DNA of 64,000 nucleotides from contig JBCHKQ010000001.1 of assembly GCA_039023545.1 (NCBI GenBank), positions 496,001 to 560,000 of the forward strand, read 5' to 3'. Within the stretch, counting starts at the first letter, position 1; each line of letters starts with the position of its first letter. The notes beneath the pieces were generated by a model. It saw only the letters and a list, made by a program, of their open reading frames with translations, was not told the origin of the DNA and ran no database searches. Source of the stretch: Spirochaetia bacterium 38H-sp (GTDB lineage Bacteria > Spirochaetota > Spirochaetia > Winmispirales > Winmispiraceae). Shown here piece by piece: positions 8,390 through 18,867 of the stretch. The position numbers were made by a program, and so were the translations under genes.

Positions 8390-9339
8390 TTTTATTCCAG
8401 TAGTGCTTTTCTGGCCTCTTCTATGATTTTTCTGTATTCCTCTTTTTTCTCTGCTTTTAATACAAGGGATGCTTCCCTGTAGTGTATTGCCAGCCAAAAA
8501 GCCAGATTGCGGTATGATATATCCAACCGTATTTTGATATCTTCTATTGGTTCAAGTTTTTTATATTCTTCGCCTGTTTTTTATATAGATTAGAAAGTTT
8601 GGATTCATAATATTCTTCCCATTCTTCCAGAAGTGTTTTGAATTTTCCTACTGTTTATTTTTTCTGTATATCTTTTTTTGCATTCTTTTTGTTCTATCTC
8701 TTTTGATGTTAAAGTAATTACAGCTTGATATTTATAATATTTTACGGAAATATCAATTTCTGTGTAATCAAGCATGGTGTTTTTTATTGTGTTATGTATT
8801 TTCTGTCTTATTGGACTTAAAAATCCTAATAACTTATATCCCAAAGGAAGCTTTTTATAAGTTGCAGAAACAGCATCTTTTGCTTTTTTATGACGTCTTT
8901 TGCAGCCGCTATGAGCTTTCTATTTTGTTTTTTATATCATTAAGTTCTTCATTTATTTTGAATTTTAATTTTTTTATATCTTATATGTCCTGATAATATT
9001 CTTTTGCATTCTCCAATAGACTGGTTTTTAAGTATTCTATCTTTTTCTGCGGATGTTTCTTAGTCCAGCCTTTTTAAAAGCTATTTTTCATACATTGATA
9101 ATTTCCCTTTTGGGTACTTGTCATATATAGTCCAAAAGAATTTATATCAGGTAGCCATCTTTTTTGTATGCAGGATGAGTTGGTATTCTTAGACTGGTTC
9201 TTAAACTTATGTTGATTGTGTTGTTTTGTATTTGCGCAGTAAAAGGGTCGTATGGTGTGTCTTCTTCTTTTGTATCCGCATCTTTGAGACAGTTTGCCCA
9301 ATATGTGGACCATTTTTTTATTTCTCTATTTTTCTGCAT
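8390..9339 (-). pseudogene. Decayed minus-strand gene, unknown product
   Basis: A once-coding stretch of about 316 codons now broken by several frameshifts and stops. Joined across frames, the remnant runs from MQKNREIKKWSTYWANC (start near 9339) through YDPFTAQIQNNTINISLRTS, WTKKHPQKKIEYLKTSLL, FKINEELNDIKNKIESS, LPLGYKLLGFLSPIRQKI and TVGKFKTLLEEWEEYYES to LVLKAEKKEEYRKIIEEA and a stop beside the epimerase stop. Frame changes are seen near 9150, 9130, 9080, 8980, 8910, 8650 and 8585. The product would have been soluble, lysine/glutamate-rich and partly coiled-coil. I do not recognise the family. Confidence 0.72.
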
Positions 9340-9376
9340 GGGGGTATTATTGGTGTTTTTTTTTATACGGGTTAAT

Positions 9377-9447
9377 CTGCCGCAGGCAGGCTCGCACACA
9401 ATACTGCTTATTTTGTTGCTTGCTCTGTCGGGTGTGAGCCGTTCGGT
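9377..9447 (+). repeat. Tagged palindromic repeat, long-loop type (E2)
   Basis: CTGCCGCAGGCAG is followed by stem GCTCGCACAC, a 32-nt loop, stem GTGTGAGC and CGTTCGGT. The left arm carries one extra G, giving a bulge. It sits between the decayed gene and the first giant lipoprotein, in a divergent gap. Confidence 0.85.
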
Positions 9448-9507
9448 ATAAAAAATAAGTATGTTAACGTTAGCAATTTGTTGATTAATAAAAAAAACTA
9501 ATGCAAA

Positions 9508-9536
9508 CTTACAATTTTCTATGTTATATTTATGAT
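9508..9536 (+). promoter_or_regulatory. Possible promoter of the giant lipoprotein pair
   Basis: CTTACA (9508-9513), a 17-nt spacer and TATGAT (9531-9536) lie 53 bp before the start codon at 9590 in a very AT-rich stretch. Confidence 0.42.
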
Positions 9537-9589
9537 GTTTACGAAAACAAGTTGGTTGCTCGATTAATAAAAGTAAGATGGAGGTGCTT

Positions 9590-12500
9590 ATGTCTTTGTC
9601 TGGTTTTTGGATAAGGATGATAGGTGTTTTTCTTTTGTGTTGTGTTCTCTTTGTCTCCTGTGATGTGCTTTCTTCTGTGGGAATGGGGGCTGCTACTGAT
9701 TTGGATGGGCCTGTTCTCACTGTTACCAGTCATGCCAATATGGATTATGTACCGCTGTCGTTTTTGCTGGAGGGCAAGTGTAAGGATGAGTCTGGTGTGG
9801 ATAGGGTGGTTGTGTCTTCTGCTGATACTGGGGTTGTTTATGGTAATGCGAGTGTTAATGGTGAGGATTGGAGTATCAGGCTGAGTTTGCCGGAGGGTGA
9901 GAGGACTGTCAGGATTACTGCGTATGATGTTTTTAACAATAGTTCTTATCAGTCTGTTGCACAGCTCACTTTTCTTGTGGATGCTACTCCGCCTTTTTTG
10001 AATCGTTTGTATGTGGAGAGAATGCCTGGGTATTCTGTAGAGCTTAAGTCACGTGATGAGCTTGCTGGTTATGATGCGTCTTTGTCCAATGAGATGGACT
10101 ATATACAGAATGGTTTTTTTAAGGTAAGGGCTGAGGTTGAGGAGAATTTTAGGGTTTCCGAGGTTGTGCTTCATGTTCTGGATGAGTTTGGAGAAGAGGT
10201 TTTTGCTGTTTCTCCTGATGATGGTTCTCCTGCGTCTTCTCCTGTTTTTACTCTGCGGGATTCTGATTTTTTTGCTGTGGATTCTTCTTATGCCTTGAGC
10301 AGGCATTATTTTAGGCTCACTGTATCTTGCAGGGATATTGGTGGTAATGAGAATACTGACCAGGGGTTGTGGTTTTCTTATGATCCTGAGGCGGATGTCC
10401 CCAGGATTGTTCAAGGTAACGCAGTGGGAGGAGTTATTACGGTTCCGCAGGAGAGTGTTTTGCCTTTTACTTTCTTTGATGATGATGGGCTTGATGTTGT
10501 TTATGCTGCTGTTGTTTCTTTATCCGATTGGAATTCTGTTCCTGGTTCTTCTGATGAAGAAAAGTTAGATGCTCTCGAAGGTGATGAGCTTTTGCGTACA
10601 AGTCTGATGGGGACAGGAACTACGGTTGCTTCCGGAAGGTCTGTTAATGTCTCCGTGTCTGCTCCTTCTTCTTCTGGTTCTTTTAAGCTAGTTGCTCTTG
10701 TAAGGGATAAAAAGCTTGCTGGTTATGGCGATTGGGTATGGAAAGGACAGGTCTATGAACTTAGGGTAACGGATGCGGATGAACCGCTGGCTTTTATAAG
10801 TAGTCCTCAGGAAAATATCTTTCCTTCACTTTCTGGTGGTTCTTCTTTTTCTATAGAAGGATATTGTCTTGATAATAGTTCTGTTGTTTCTGCAAGGCTT
10901 GCATGGATTCCTGCTGGGATAGCTGGTGGCGCCGATTCTCATGTCGAGGATGTAAAGAATTTTCTTGCGGCTTCTTCCGTATCTGGCGGACAGAAAGAGG
11001 TGCTTTCTGATGGAGTTGTGATATGGGGATTGCCTCTTTCTTCTCCTGTAAACGAGGTAGTAGGGGGAAGGACTTATAAGAGATATTCTTTTTCCCTTTC
11101 TTTGGATGTTTTATCGGATTTTGTTTTTGCAGGCGGGCTCGAGAATGATAGAAAGCTTTTTGTTCTTTTTGCGGAGGATGATAGTGGAAATTATGTTTTT
11201 TCTACTTTTGTTCTTTCTGCCGATAATAGTCTTCCTGATATAAATGTCTCAAGTCCTGCTACTGATTATGAGGTCTTAAGTCAGGGGAATGATTTGGTAT
11301 TGTCATTTTCTGCAGATAAATCCAATGGTCTTCCTGTTTCAAAAGTGTCTTTGTATGATGTTTCTTCTTCTCCTGTGCTCCTGAATGAGGTTTCTGCTTC
11401 TTCTTTGTCTTATACTGTGCCTGCAGCTTCTCTTGCTGAGGGGCAATGGGTATACAGGTTTGTTGCTGAGGATGTTTTGGGCAATGTTAGAGAAATGGAA
11501 CGCACTGTTATAGTTTCTGCTCAGCCTGTTCTTGAGTATATTGGTTCTCCTCTTGCAAGTGGTGTTTATAAGGCAGGTTCTGATATCTTTTTTGAGGTTG
11601 TTTTTTCTGATCCTGTTTCTATTACGGGTTCTCCCAGACTAGGATTTTTTCTGGATAGTTCTGTTTCTGGTGCACCTGATGCATATGCGGATTATGTAAG
11701 TGGGGCCGGTTCTTCTACTCTTATTTTTTCTTATAATGTGCCGGCAGGTGTTTCTTCTGATAAGCTTTTTATGTCTGCTGCTCCTTTAGATCTTTCTGGG
11801 GGTTCTGTTTCTTCTGTTGATGGTTCTTCTGTTATTATAGGTGCTCTTTCTGATTCTGATCTTATTCAGGGAAGAAAGGATATTGCCCTTGATGCTGTTG
11901 CTCCCCAAGCTGTTTCTTTATCATGTGCCAGTGGTGCTTATAGAGCAGGAGACAAGCTTGTGTTTACACTTGGGGTTGATTCTCCTGTGTTGATAAATGG
12001 CGATGTTAAGCTTCTTATTACAGCAGGTTCAACACGGCTTGAAGCCGCTGTTGATTCTGTCACTTCTGATTCTGTGGTTTTTTCCTGCTTTATTACGGAT
12101 GGGCTCAATACTTCTTCTCTTGCCTATGATTCTTCTGCTCTCTTGAGTGATTCTTCTCTAATAACGGATTATGCTGGTAATGTTATTGATTTGTCTTCTC
12201 TTGGGGCCGGTGTTATGCCTGTCATAATAGATACCTCTGCTCCATCTGCTCCCATTGTGGATAACCAAGAAGGTGTTTTTAATTCTTCTCAAACAATAAG
12301 TATAAGTGGTGTAGAGAGTAATGCTGTTGTCGAGTATTCTCTTGATGGTGGCCTTAGCTGGAATGACTATGATGCAGGAAATCCTCCTGTTCTTTTTACC
12401 GATGGATTTTACCTCGTTACTGCAAGACAGATAGATGCTGCAGGTAATGTTTCTGCAAATGCAGTAATAAAAAATATAACAATAGATACCGGAGCACCTT

Positions 12501-14146
12501 CTGTTGTTTCTGTTTCCTGTACCAATCCTGATGGTGTGTATCCGGCAGGATCGGAGATTAGATTTAAAGTCTCGTTCTCCGAAAAGGTGAGGACAACGGG
12601 AGGAGGGGCTTATCTTTCTCTTGGTGCTGGTTATCATGCGGATGTGCTTGAAAACTCTACGGGTTCCTCTGTGTTGTACTTTGTTTTTACTGTTCCTGAT
12701 GGTTTTTATATGTCGCCTTTAGAACCTGATGGGCTTGTTCTTACTGGTGTTGAGGATTTGTTTGGCAATGTGGCACCGGCTTCATTGTCTGCTACTGAGC
12801 TCCCTGATATTGACAGGCCTGCTCTTATTGCTGATGCTGTAGCTCCGTCTGTTGAGTCAACTGTTCCCTCAGATGGTATGATTCTCAGTTCTGGGCAAGA
12901 CAGCATAAGCATAGTTTTTTCTGAGCCTGTTTTTAAAGAATCCGGAACTATTGTTATAAAGAGAAGTCCTGGATGGCTTATTCCCCCTGTTATGACGGAG
13001 GATGAGTTTCGCTCTGTATATTATTCTTCTTTGCTAAGTAGTGTTGATAGAGAAATCCTTATGCAGACTGCTAACGGAAGTCCTGCCCTTGATTCTCTTA
13101 CAGCACAACCATTAGGTCCGTATAGGAAGCTTACTCATGGTCTTGTCCAGAGCGGGACTTCTTATGTCCCTGATCTTTCTACCAAGTATGTTCTTGCTTT
13201 TGACAGGGGGCTCGATGATGCTGATATAAGGGCGGTTATGGAAAAAGCCGGATATCATATTCTTATGGATGTGGATGTTACCTCATATAGAGTTTCTGTC
13301 TCAGGTTCTACTGTGACTATAAGCCTTCCGTCTATTCAACCGGGAATAAAATGGGATGTAAATATATCTGCTGGTTCTTTCCGTGATTCTGCAGGCAATT
13401 CGTCTTCTGATATATCGTTTTCCTTTTTCTCAGGTGGGGTTGCTGCTCCTGTTATACGTGTGGACAGATACAGTCATGGTGAAGGAGCTGTCGAGCCTGT
13501 TGTAACTCCATCAGGAGATGGTCTTACTGGTACTATAACTGGTTCTGTTACCATAGGTGGCGAGGATACTACGACAGAGCCTAGCGGTTTTGTTCGGATT
13601 AGAATAGATTCTCAAACTCTGGGGGCGAACATAAGATATTTGGTAACAGATGATGATTCTATACCTGGTGAACCTGTAAATAATTATGTGTTCTCACATA
13701 GTTCTTATACCGATTTTCTTGCTGTTGGTAAGCCCCTAAGTCCTGGACAGACAGAAGTTTCCAATGCGGATGATGCACAACGTATATTTATCAAGGCAAT
13801 AGCAGAACATACAGAGCTTGGTTCTTCTTCTTATGGAGTTTGTGGTGCCTATAAGACTCTTGTTGTGTTAATTGATCCCGGCAGAGATGGAAATCCTCTC
13901 CAAATGCAGGGTTCTATAGTTGCAGGCGCTCCGCCAACTGTGCCTGGCTTTCCTCTGAGAGATGCGGATCCTGATCAAAGATACAGTAAGTACGCATATG
14001 CGTTCTCTACTAACGATTGGTTATGGTTGTCGTGGGACATAGTAAGCTCATGGGTTCAGACCAGCTATAGGGGAAACTGGCAGAGGAACTATAATCAGGG
14101 GAGTTATGGTAAGCTGATTTTTGTAGTCAATCAGCTTTACTGGTAA
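9590..14146 (+). CDS. Giant Ig-like-repeat lipoprotein A
   Basis: Surface or periplasmic lipoprotein of 1,518 residues. The signal peptide ends in LFVSC with lipidated Cys24. The body is a string of beta-sandwich modules: bacterial Ig-like segments with TAPS/DTSAP joints, and repeats of the type YKAGSDIFFEVVFSDPV that read like adhesin or hemagglutinin Ig-like domains. The tail has PPTVPGFPL and WLWLSWDIV, shared with the next gene. The start at 9590 follows GGAGG; an in-frame ATG at 9578 overlaps that site and is unlikely. Composition is Ser/Val/Asp-rich with almost no Cys in the mature part. Adhesion or cell-surface structure is plausible but not shown. Confidence 0.88.
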   Translation: MSLSGFWIRMIGVFLLCCVLFVSCDVLSSVGMGAATDLDGPVLTVTSHANMDYVPLSFLLEGKCKDESGVDRVVVSSADTGVVYGNASVNGEDWSIRLSLPEGERTVRITAYDVFNNSSYQSVAQLTFLVDATPPFLNRLYVERMPGYSVELKSRDELAGYDASLSNEMDYIQNGFFKVRAEVEENFRVSEVVLHVLDEFGEEVFAVSPDDGSPASSPVFTLRDSDFFAVDSSYALSRHYFRLTVSCRDIGGNENTDQGLWFSYDPEADVPRIVQGNAVGGVITVPQESVLPFTFFDDDGLDVVYAAVVSLSDWNSVPGSSDEEKLDALEGDELLRTSLMGTGTTVASGRSVNVSVSAPSSSGSFKLVALVRDKKLAGYGDWVWKGQVYELRVTDADEPLAFISSPQENIFPSLSGGSSFSIEGYCLDNSSVVSARLAWIPAGIAGGADSHVEDVKNFLAASSVSGGQKEVLSDGVVIWGLPLSSPVNEVVGGRTYKRYSFSLSLDVLSDFVFAGGLENDRKLFVLFAEDDSGNYVFSTFVLSADNSLPDINVSSPATDYEVLSQGNDLVLSFSADKSNGLPVSKVSLYDVSSSPVLLNEVSASSLSYTVPAASLAEGQWVYRFVAEDVLGNVREMERTVIVSAQPVLEYIGSPLASGVYKAGSDIFFEVVFSDPVSITGSPRLGFFLDSSVSGAPDAYADYVSGAGSSTLIFSYNVPAGVSSDKLFMSAAPLDLSGGSVSSVDGSSVIIGALSDSDLIQGRKDIALDAVAPQAVSLSCASGAYRAGDKLVFTLGVDSPVLINGDVKLLITAGSTRLEAAVDSVTSDSVVFSCFITDGLNTSSLAYDSSALLSDSSLITDYAGNVIDLSSLGAGVMPVIIDTSAPSAPIVDNQEGVFNSSQTISISGVESNAVVEYSLDGGLSWNDYDAGNPPVLFTDGFYLVTARQIDAAGNVSANAVIKNITIDTGAPSVVSVSCTNPDGVYPAGSEIRFKVSFSEKVRTTGGGAYLSLGAGYHADVLENSTGSSVLYFVFTVPDGFYMSPLEPDGLVLTGVEDLFGNVAPASLSATELPDIDRPALIADAVAPSVESTVPSDGMILSSGQDSISIVFSEPVFKESGTIVIKRSPGWLIPPVMTEDEFRSVYYSSLLSSVDREILMQTANGSPALDSLTAQPLGPYRKLTHGLVQSGTSYVPDLSTKYVLAFDRGLDDADIRAVMEKAGYHILMDVDVTSYRVSVSGSTVTISLPSIQPGIKWDVNISAGSFRDSAGNSSSDISFSFFSGGVAAPVIRVDRYSHGEGAVEPVVTPSGDGLTGTITGSVTIGGEDTTTEPSGFVRIRIDSQTLGANIRYLVTDDDSIPGEPVNNYVFSHSSYTDFLAVGKPLSPGQTEVSNADDAQRIFIKAIAEHTELGSSSYGVCGAYKTLVVLIDPGRDGNPLQMQGSIVAGAPPTVPGFPLRDADPDQRYSKYAYAFSTNDWLWLSWDIVSSWVQTSYRGNWQRNYNQGSYGKLIFVVNQLYW

Positions 14147-14157
14147 GAGGAGGTCTT

Positions 14158-17100
14158 ATGTATAAAGCAATAAATAGAAGAGTTGTTGTAATATTATTGA
14201 TATTGTTTGCCCTGACAGGTTGCGATATGTTAAATCCCGGACTTGGTCCTGATGTGGATATGAGTCCGCCTGTATTGAGTGTTTCTTCTCCCTTCTACAT
14301 GCAAAATGTCAGTAGAAACTTTACTATAAAAGGTACGGTAAAGGATGATACTTTTGTTTCTCTTCTTATAATAGAAATAGAAGGGGCACCCTGCGTGTGG
14401 AAGCATTCTGATACAGGTTGGGAGTTTTCCTCTGACAACAGTGTGTGGAAGCCCGTTTCTGGCACATGGACATCCGGTACAGATGGTATGATTTTATGGT
14501 CGGTTGATATAAGTTTGCCGGACTCTGTAACAGGTGAGATAGTTCTAATGCTAAAAGCCCAGGACTCTGCAGGCAATATGGGTGCTGTCTCTGTAGAGAA
14601 GAGAACTGTCATATCAGATACAACTGCTCCATCTGTCTATGTTACTTATCCGGAGCTTTTTTCCGGAACTTCGGAAGAAGCAGATGCACACTATTCTTCC
14701 TATGTTTTGGAAAATGTGAGCTATATTGCAGAATTATTCAATGGTGATATTGTTATAAAAGGCTATCAGGATGAGAATTCCAGGCTTGGAAGATTGGAAG
14801 TGGAGCTTGCGGATGCAGAAGGTACTATCTACTGGCAAAAAAACTATACCGATTCTGCCTCTCTCAGAAATTTTACAGTCAATATCCCTGCCTCCGAGCT
14901 TTCTTCTATAACAACAAAAACTGTTTTACAGGTAGTAATCAACAGCTATGATGCTGCTGGGAACAGCGATAAGAGGTCTCATGGCTGGTTGTGTTATTGG
15001 CCTGATGCGGACCGCCCTTGGGTGACTGTTCCGGGGGATAGCAATCCTATACCTTCTGTTTCTGTTTACCCGCAGCAGACTCTAGAAGGGCAGGCTTTTG
15101 ATGATGATGGGCTTGCTTTTGTAAACATATACATAGAAGAAAATATATCAGGTTGGCAGGAAGTTTCCCATGTAGAGATAACAGCTAATGAGCTTAATAA
15201 AGCTTCAAGTTATACATGGCAGGTCTCTGCTCCACAGGAAAGTGGAACATACAGGATAAGGGCTGTTGCAAGCGATATAAACGGAGTATCAGGTAATGAG
15301 AAAACAGCTTATTTTTCTGTTGAGGATATATCCAGTCCTAGAATTACCGTAGAAACGCCTGTTGCAGACTCGCCTATGCTGGGAGATGCAAATGGCGATG
15401 TTATCTTTTCTGGTTATGCTGACGATGATTCTGGGGTTGCTATGCTTAGAATTGTATGGATAAACCCTGAGGAATATGACAGCAGCCTTCTATCTTATCT
15501 CAATAAGAGTTATTCCGGATGGGATAGCCCAGGTACGGATGCTAAGGGGAATAAAGTATTTGATATTTCTTCTCTTGGAGCAGCACAATATGATGGTAAC
15601 GGCAGGTTTAAGAGAGATTTTTCCCTAACGCTTAATCTGTTCTCCGATATAGGAATATCTCCTTCAACCCCACTTTCCAACCAAACCTTTGTATTAAGAG
15701 CAGTTGACGATAACAATAAGGCATCTACCTTAAAATATGTTGTGGCAGGTGATAATATTCCCCCTTCTGTACGTATAACAGGAGTCACTGTGAAACATAG
15801 TGACTCCACGACAGAGAACTATACTATAAGCGATTCTCTTGTACTTCCTGCTTTTTCTCCCGGAGACCAATTGAGGTTAAAAGGAACATGGTCTGATAAT
15901 TCCACCGATATTTGGGCAGATAAGAGTAAAATAGGAGAGATAAACCTTGACTGTGACGGACAGGTAATTGGCGTTACCCGTAACTTTGATGGCAGCTGGC
16001 AGAGTGATTATATTTCTGCTCCCACTAAGTCCATAATCTCTGTACAGGCTGAGATAAAGGACATGGGCGGGAATATTGCATCGGATACCAAGACAATACG
16101 TGTTGAGAGCAACGTCCCAGAGCTTGTGCGCATAACAAGTCCCAATGACAGCGGCAGATACAAAGCAGGTGATATCGTGGATATTTATCTTGAGTTTAAC
16201 AAAACGGTGTCTTTTTCCGGGGGAAGCAATGAGCCTGTACTTATTCTAAACAATGGTGCTTATGCGTACTATTATCAGGGAAATAATAGCAACAGGATAA
16301 GCTTTAGATATACAGTGCAGCCGGGAGATGATGTCTCTACTCTTGATGTTAGTAGCATAAGTATTTCTGGAAGTAATAATTTTGCAGACGATACAGGTAC
16401 TATGGTAGATATATCCGTATTGCCTTCCGGAATCAATAGTCTTTCTGGTGGTAAAATAATAACCATAGATACCATACAGCCGTATATAACAGGGGTGAGA
16501 ATCCTTTCTCCTTCTTCTGCTTACAAGGCAGGGGATACTGTGATTATTGCGGCAGACTTGTCGGAGCCCGTTGTTGTTGATAATAACCCTGCACTCACTC
16601 TTTCTTCTGGATTATCAGCATTAGCCGTATATAGTAGTAATCAAGGCTCATATCTCAGATTTTCCTATATTGTTGCTCAGGGCGAAAATGCAGAAAAACT
16701 CACGGTATCTTCTATTACATCTGTTTCATCCATAAAAGACCTTGCTGGCAATCCCTTATCATCTGTACTTCCATCTGGGGGAGAAATGGATAGGGATGTC
16801 ATAATAGATACTGATATTCCCATAGTCCCTTCTGTTGATGGAATCACTGACGGCACTACTTATTACGGAGCAGTAACTTTTACTGTCACAGGAGCAGAAC
16901 CGGATGCAGTTATCCAATATTCTATCAATAACGGCATTACATGGATAACAGGTAGTGCAGGAAGCATAGCTGTAAACGGAAGCTACGAGATAGTAGTCAG
17001 ACAGATTGACAAAGCCGGTAATATATCTTCTAACAGTAATCCTGTAAGTATAACAATCGACAGCGGTAGTCTTCTCACAAGAATAAGCTCAAGCATGGCT

Positions 17101-18858
17101 GACGGAATATACAAAGAAGGTGATAAAATAGAAATAAGTCTCAACTTTAGAAAAGCTCTTTATATCACAAGCAGTATAAAACCCTATCTCATACTCAATA
17201 CAACACCTCAAAGAACTGCAGTATATAAGTCAGGTTCAGGTACAAATAGCTTTATATTTGAATACAGTGTACAGGAAGGCGACACTGTTCCAGATGTTCT
17301 TGATGTTGACTCCATAGCGTTTAATACTTCGGTGATAACAGATTCTTTGTCATCCTCGGAAAACCTCTCTCAGTGGATAGATCTTGCAAGCCTTTCTTCT
17401 GATAATAGGCTTTCTGGGCAAAAAGATTTCTTTCTTCTTACAAGTCCGCCACAACTGCAATCTTGTCAGCTGATGGGCAGTCTGCTAACACTCAGTTTTG
17501 ACAGAAACATATATAAAGGAAGTGGAAACATCACAATAACCCAAGATGATGCAGGACTCAAGGTGCCTGTCTTGTTAAGCCCATCAGAATACTCTGAGAT
17601 TGCAAGCATAGCACCCACTCTTGCCTCAATCTACAAACTTGCCACCAATGGTGCAAGCGACAACGGAACACCACTTCTTGATGCAGTCTATGTGCTAGAC
17701 TTTTCTCTCTCTCCGGATGATCCTTCTATTGTCTCTGCTTACAAGACTGCAGGATTACACAAGATATCCATACCGGTAAACTCTTCTTATGTAAGTATAT
17801 CTGGTTCTACAATGAAGATATCTCTGGAAGGAAGCTATTCTCTTCCTGTAAAGGGAGCAAGCTATACCGTAGAGATAGACGGAGGACTCGTATACGATCA
17901 GGTATCCCACATAAATCTACCGGCAACGGCAGGTACAATAGAGCTTGCTGGCGTAGAGAAACCTGTTATAAGAGTAAACCGCCGCTCTGAAAGCCTTTCC
18001 GAAGGAGCTTTGGCAGTAGTAGCAGCACAGCCACTTGTAGCAAGTGTAAAAATGGATAGCCTGACACCGGGTGCAGCAATCCATTATACCCTTTCAGAAG
18101 CAACCTACAATCCCGCCCCTGTTGCTAATCCCAATAGCCCCAACCTCCCGCCTCAGCCTGCAGCAGGCCCCACAGAACCCCCAGTACCTACCGGTTTAAG
18201 TACACTCTACACCGGTAGTCTCACAGTAGGCTCCTCGGCAGACACCCTGCAAGGATACAAAAGCTGGATAAAAGCAGTAGCTATAAAAGGCACGGATGTA
18301 TCGGAAGTTGCTAATGAGGTAGCATTCAAATCAGTAGTAAGCTTTATATATGATGGAGGCAGAGCCGATGCAATACCAGACTACACAGGCAGTCAGCTAT
18401 ACGACAGCTCTGGCACTCCGGTAGTAAACGACAGCATGCTTCCCGAATCCATGTGGTTACGAGGGAGCGACGACATAGCTGGTCCGCCAACCGTTCCTGG
18501 CCTCCCTTTATCCTGGGATAACTATGATTATGACGGCGTAAGACTCATGACACAGCTTAGCTCAAGTCCGCAGGAATGGTACTGGATAAGCTGGGAAATC
18601 GTAACAACAACATATATTGGACTCCTCTGGGGCACCACTCCTGACACAACAGAAGAAGCCGCAAGAGGCCCCTGGCGCTGGGGCTGGCACAAGAACGCAT
18701 ACGTACCCTTCCGCAGCTATTACCCACTCTTTCCCGGAGAAAGCCGCCGTCTGCAAAGCAGCCTATATGCAACAATAGATGGACAAGGGAGAGGAGAGTA
18801 TATCTTTGCAAGACCCGGGGATGGTATTACTTTTATAAGAGACTACCTGAGGGAATAA
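14158..18858 (+). CDS. Giant Ig-like-repeat lipoprotein B
   Basis: Paralogue of the preceding gene, 1,566 residues, 11 nt downstream behind a strong GAGGAGG, so the two are almost surely one operon. The lipobox is ALTGC. It carries the same order of modules: early Ig-like domains with YWPDADRPWVTVPG matching YDPEADVPRIVQG in protein A, then YKAGDIVDIYLEFNKTV and YKAGDTVIIAADLSEPV repeats. The C-terminal module is larger, with PPTVPGLPLSWD, EWYWISWEIVTTT and a Trp/Arg/Tyr-rich tail ending in GDGITFIRDYLRE. Conserved tails suggest a shared binding partner or export step. Codon choice is visibly richer in A than in gene A, mainly toward the 3' end. Confidence 0.88.
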   Translation: MYKAINRRVVVILLILFALTGCDMLNPGLGPDVDMSPPVLSVSSPFYMQNVSRNFTIKGTVKDDTFVSLLIIEIEGAPCVWKHSDTGWEFSSDNSVWKPVSGTWTSGTDGMILWSVDISLPDSVTGEIVLMLKAQDSAGNMGAVSVEKRTVISDTTAPSVYVTYPELFSGTSEEADAHYSSYVLENVSYIAELFNGDIVIKGYQDENSRLGRLEVELADAEGTIYWQKNYTDSASLRNFTVNIPASELSSITTKTVLQVVINSYDAAGNSDKRSHGWLCYWPDADRPWVTVPGDSNPIPSVSVYPQQTLEGQAFDDDGLAFVNIYIEENISGWQEVSHVEITANELNKASSYTWQVSAPQESGTYRIRAVASDINGVSGNEKTAYFSVEDISSPRITVETPVADSPMLGDANGDVIFSGYADDDSGVAMLRIVWINPEEYDSSLLSYLNKSYSGWDSPGTDAKGNKVFDISSLGAAQYDGNGRFKRDFSLTLNLFSDIGISPSTPLSNQTFVLRAVDDNNKASTLKYVVAGDNIPPSVRITGVTVKHSDSTTENYTISDSLVLPAFSPGDQLRLKGTWSDNSTDIWADKSKIGEINLDCDGQVIGVTRNFDGSWQSDYISAPTKSIISVQAEIKDMGGNIASDTKTIRVESNVPELVRITSPNDSGRYKAGDIVDIYLEFNKTVSFSGGSNEPVLILNNGAYAYYYQGNNSNRISFRYTVQPGDDVSTLDVSSISISGSNNFADDTGTMVDISVLPSGINSLSGGKIITIDTIQPYITGVRILSPSSAYKAGDTVIIAADLSEPVVVDNNPALTLSSGLSALAVYSSNQGSYLRFSYIVAQGENAEKLTVSSITSVSSIKDLAGNPLSSVLPSGGEMDRDVIIDTDIPIVPSVDGITDGTTYYGAVTFTVTGAEPDAVIQYSINNGITWITGSAGSIAVNGSYEIVVRQIDKAGNISSNSNPVSITIDSGSLLTRISSSMADGIYKEGDKIEISLNFRKALYITSSIKPYLILNTTPQRTAVYKSGSGTNSFIFEYSVQEGDTVPDVLDVDSIAFNTSVITDSLSSSENLSQWIDLASLSSDNRLSGQKDFFLLTSPPQLQSCQLMGSLLTLSFDRNIYKGSGNITITQDDAGLKVPVLLSPSEYSEIASIAPTLASIYKLATNGASDNGTPLLDAVYVLDFSLSPDDPSIVSAYKTAGLHKISIPVNSSYVSISGSTMKISLEGSYSLPVKGASYTVEIDGGLVYDQVSHINLPATAGTIELAGVEKPVIRVNRRSESLSEGALAVVAAQPLVASVKMDSLTPGAAIHYTLSEATYNPAPVANPNSPNLPPQPAAGPTEPPVPTGLSTLYTGSLTVGSSADTLQGYKSWIKAVAIKGTDVSEVANEVAFKSVVSFIYDGGRADAIPDYTGSQLYDSSGTPVVNDSMLPESMWLRGSDDIAGPPTVPGLPLSWDNYDYDGVRLMTQLSSSPQEWYWISWEIVTTTYIGLLWGTTPDTTEEAARGPWRWGWHKNAYVPFRSYYPLFPGESRRLQSSLYATIDGQGRGEYIFARPGDGITFIRDYLRE

Positions 18859-18867
18859 TAAAAATAT

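Noticed and set aside
9142-9720. Minus-strand 192-codon reading frame.
   Set aside because: Only its last part (from about 9339) belongs to the decayed gene; the start lies inside the sense lipoprotein gene and it spans the repeat at 9377.
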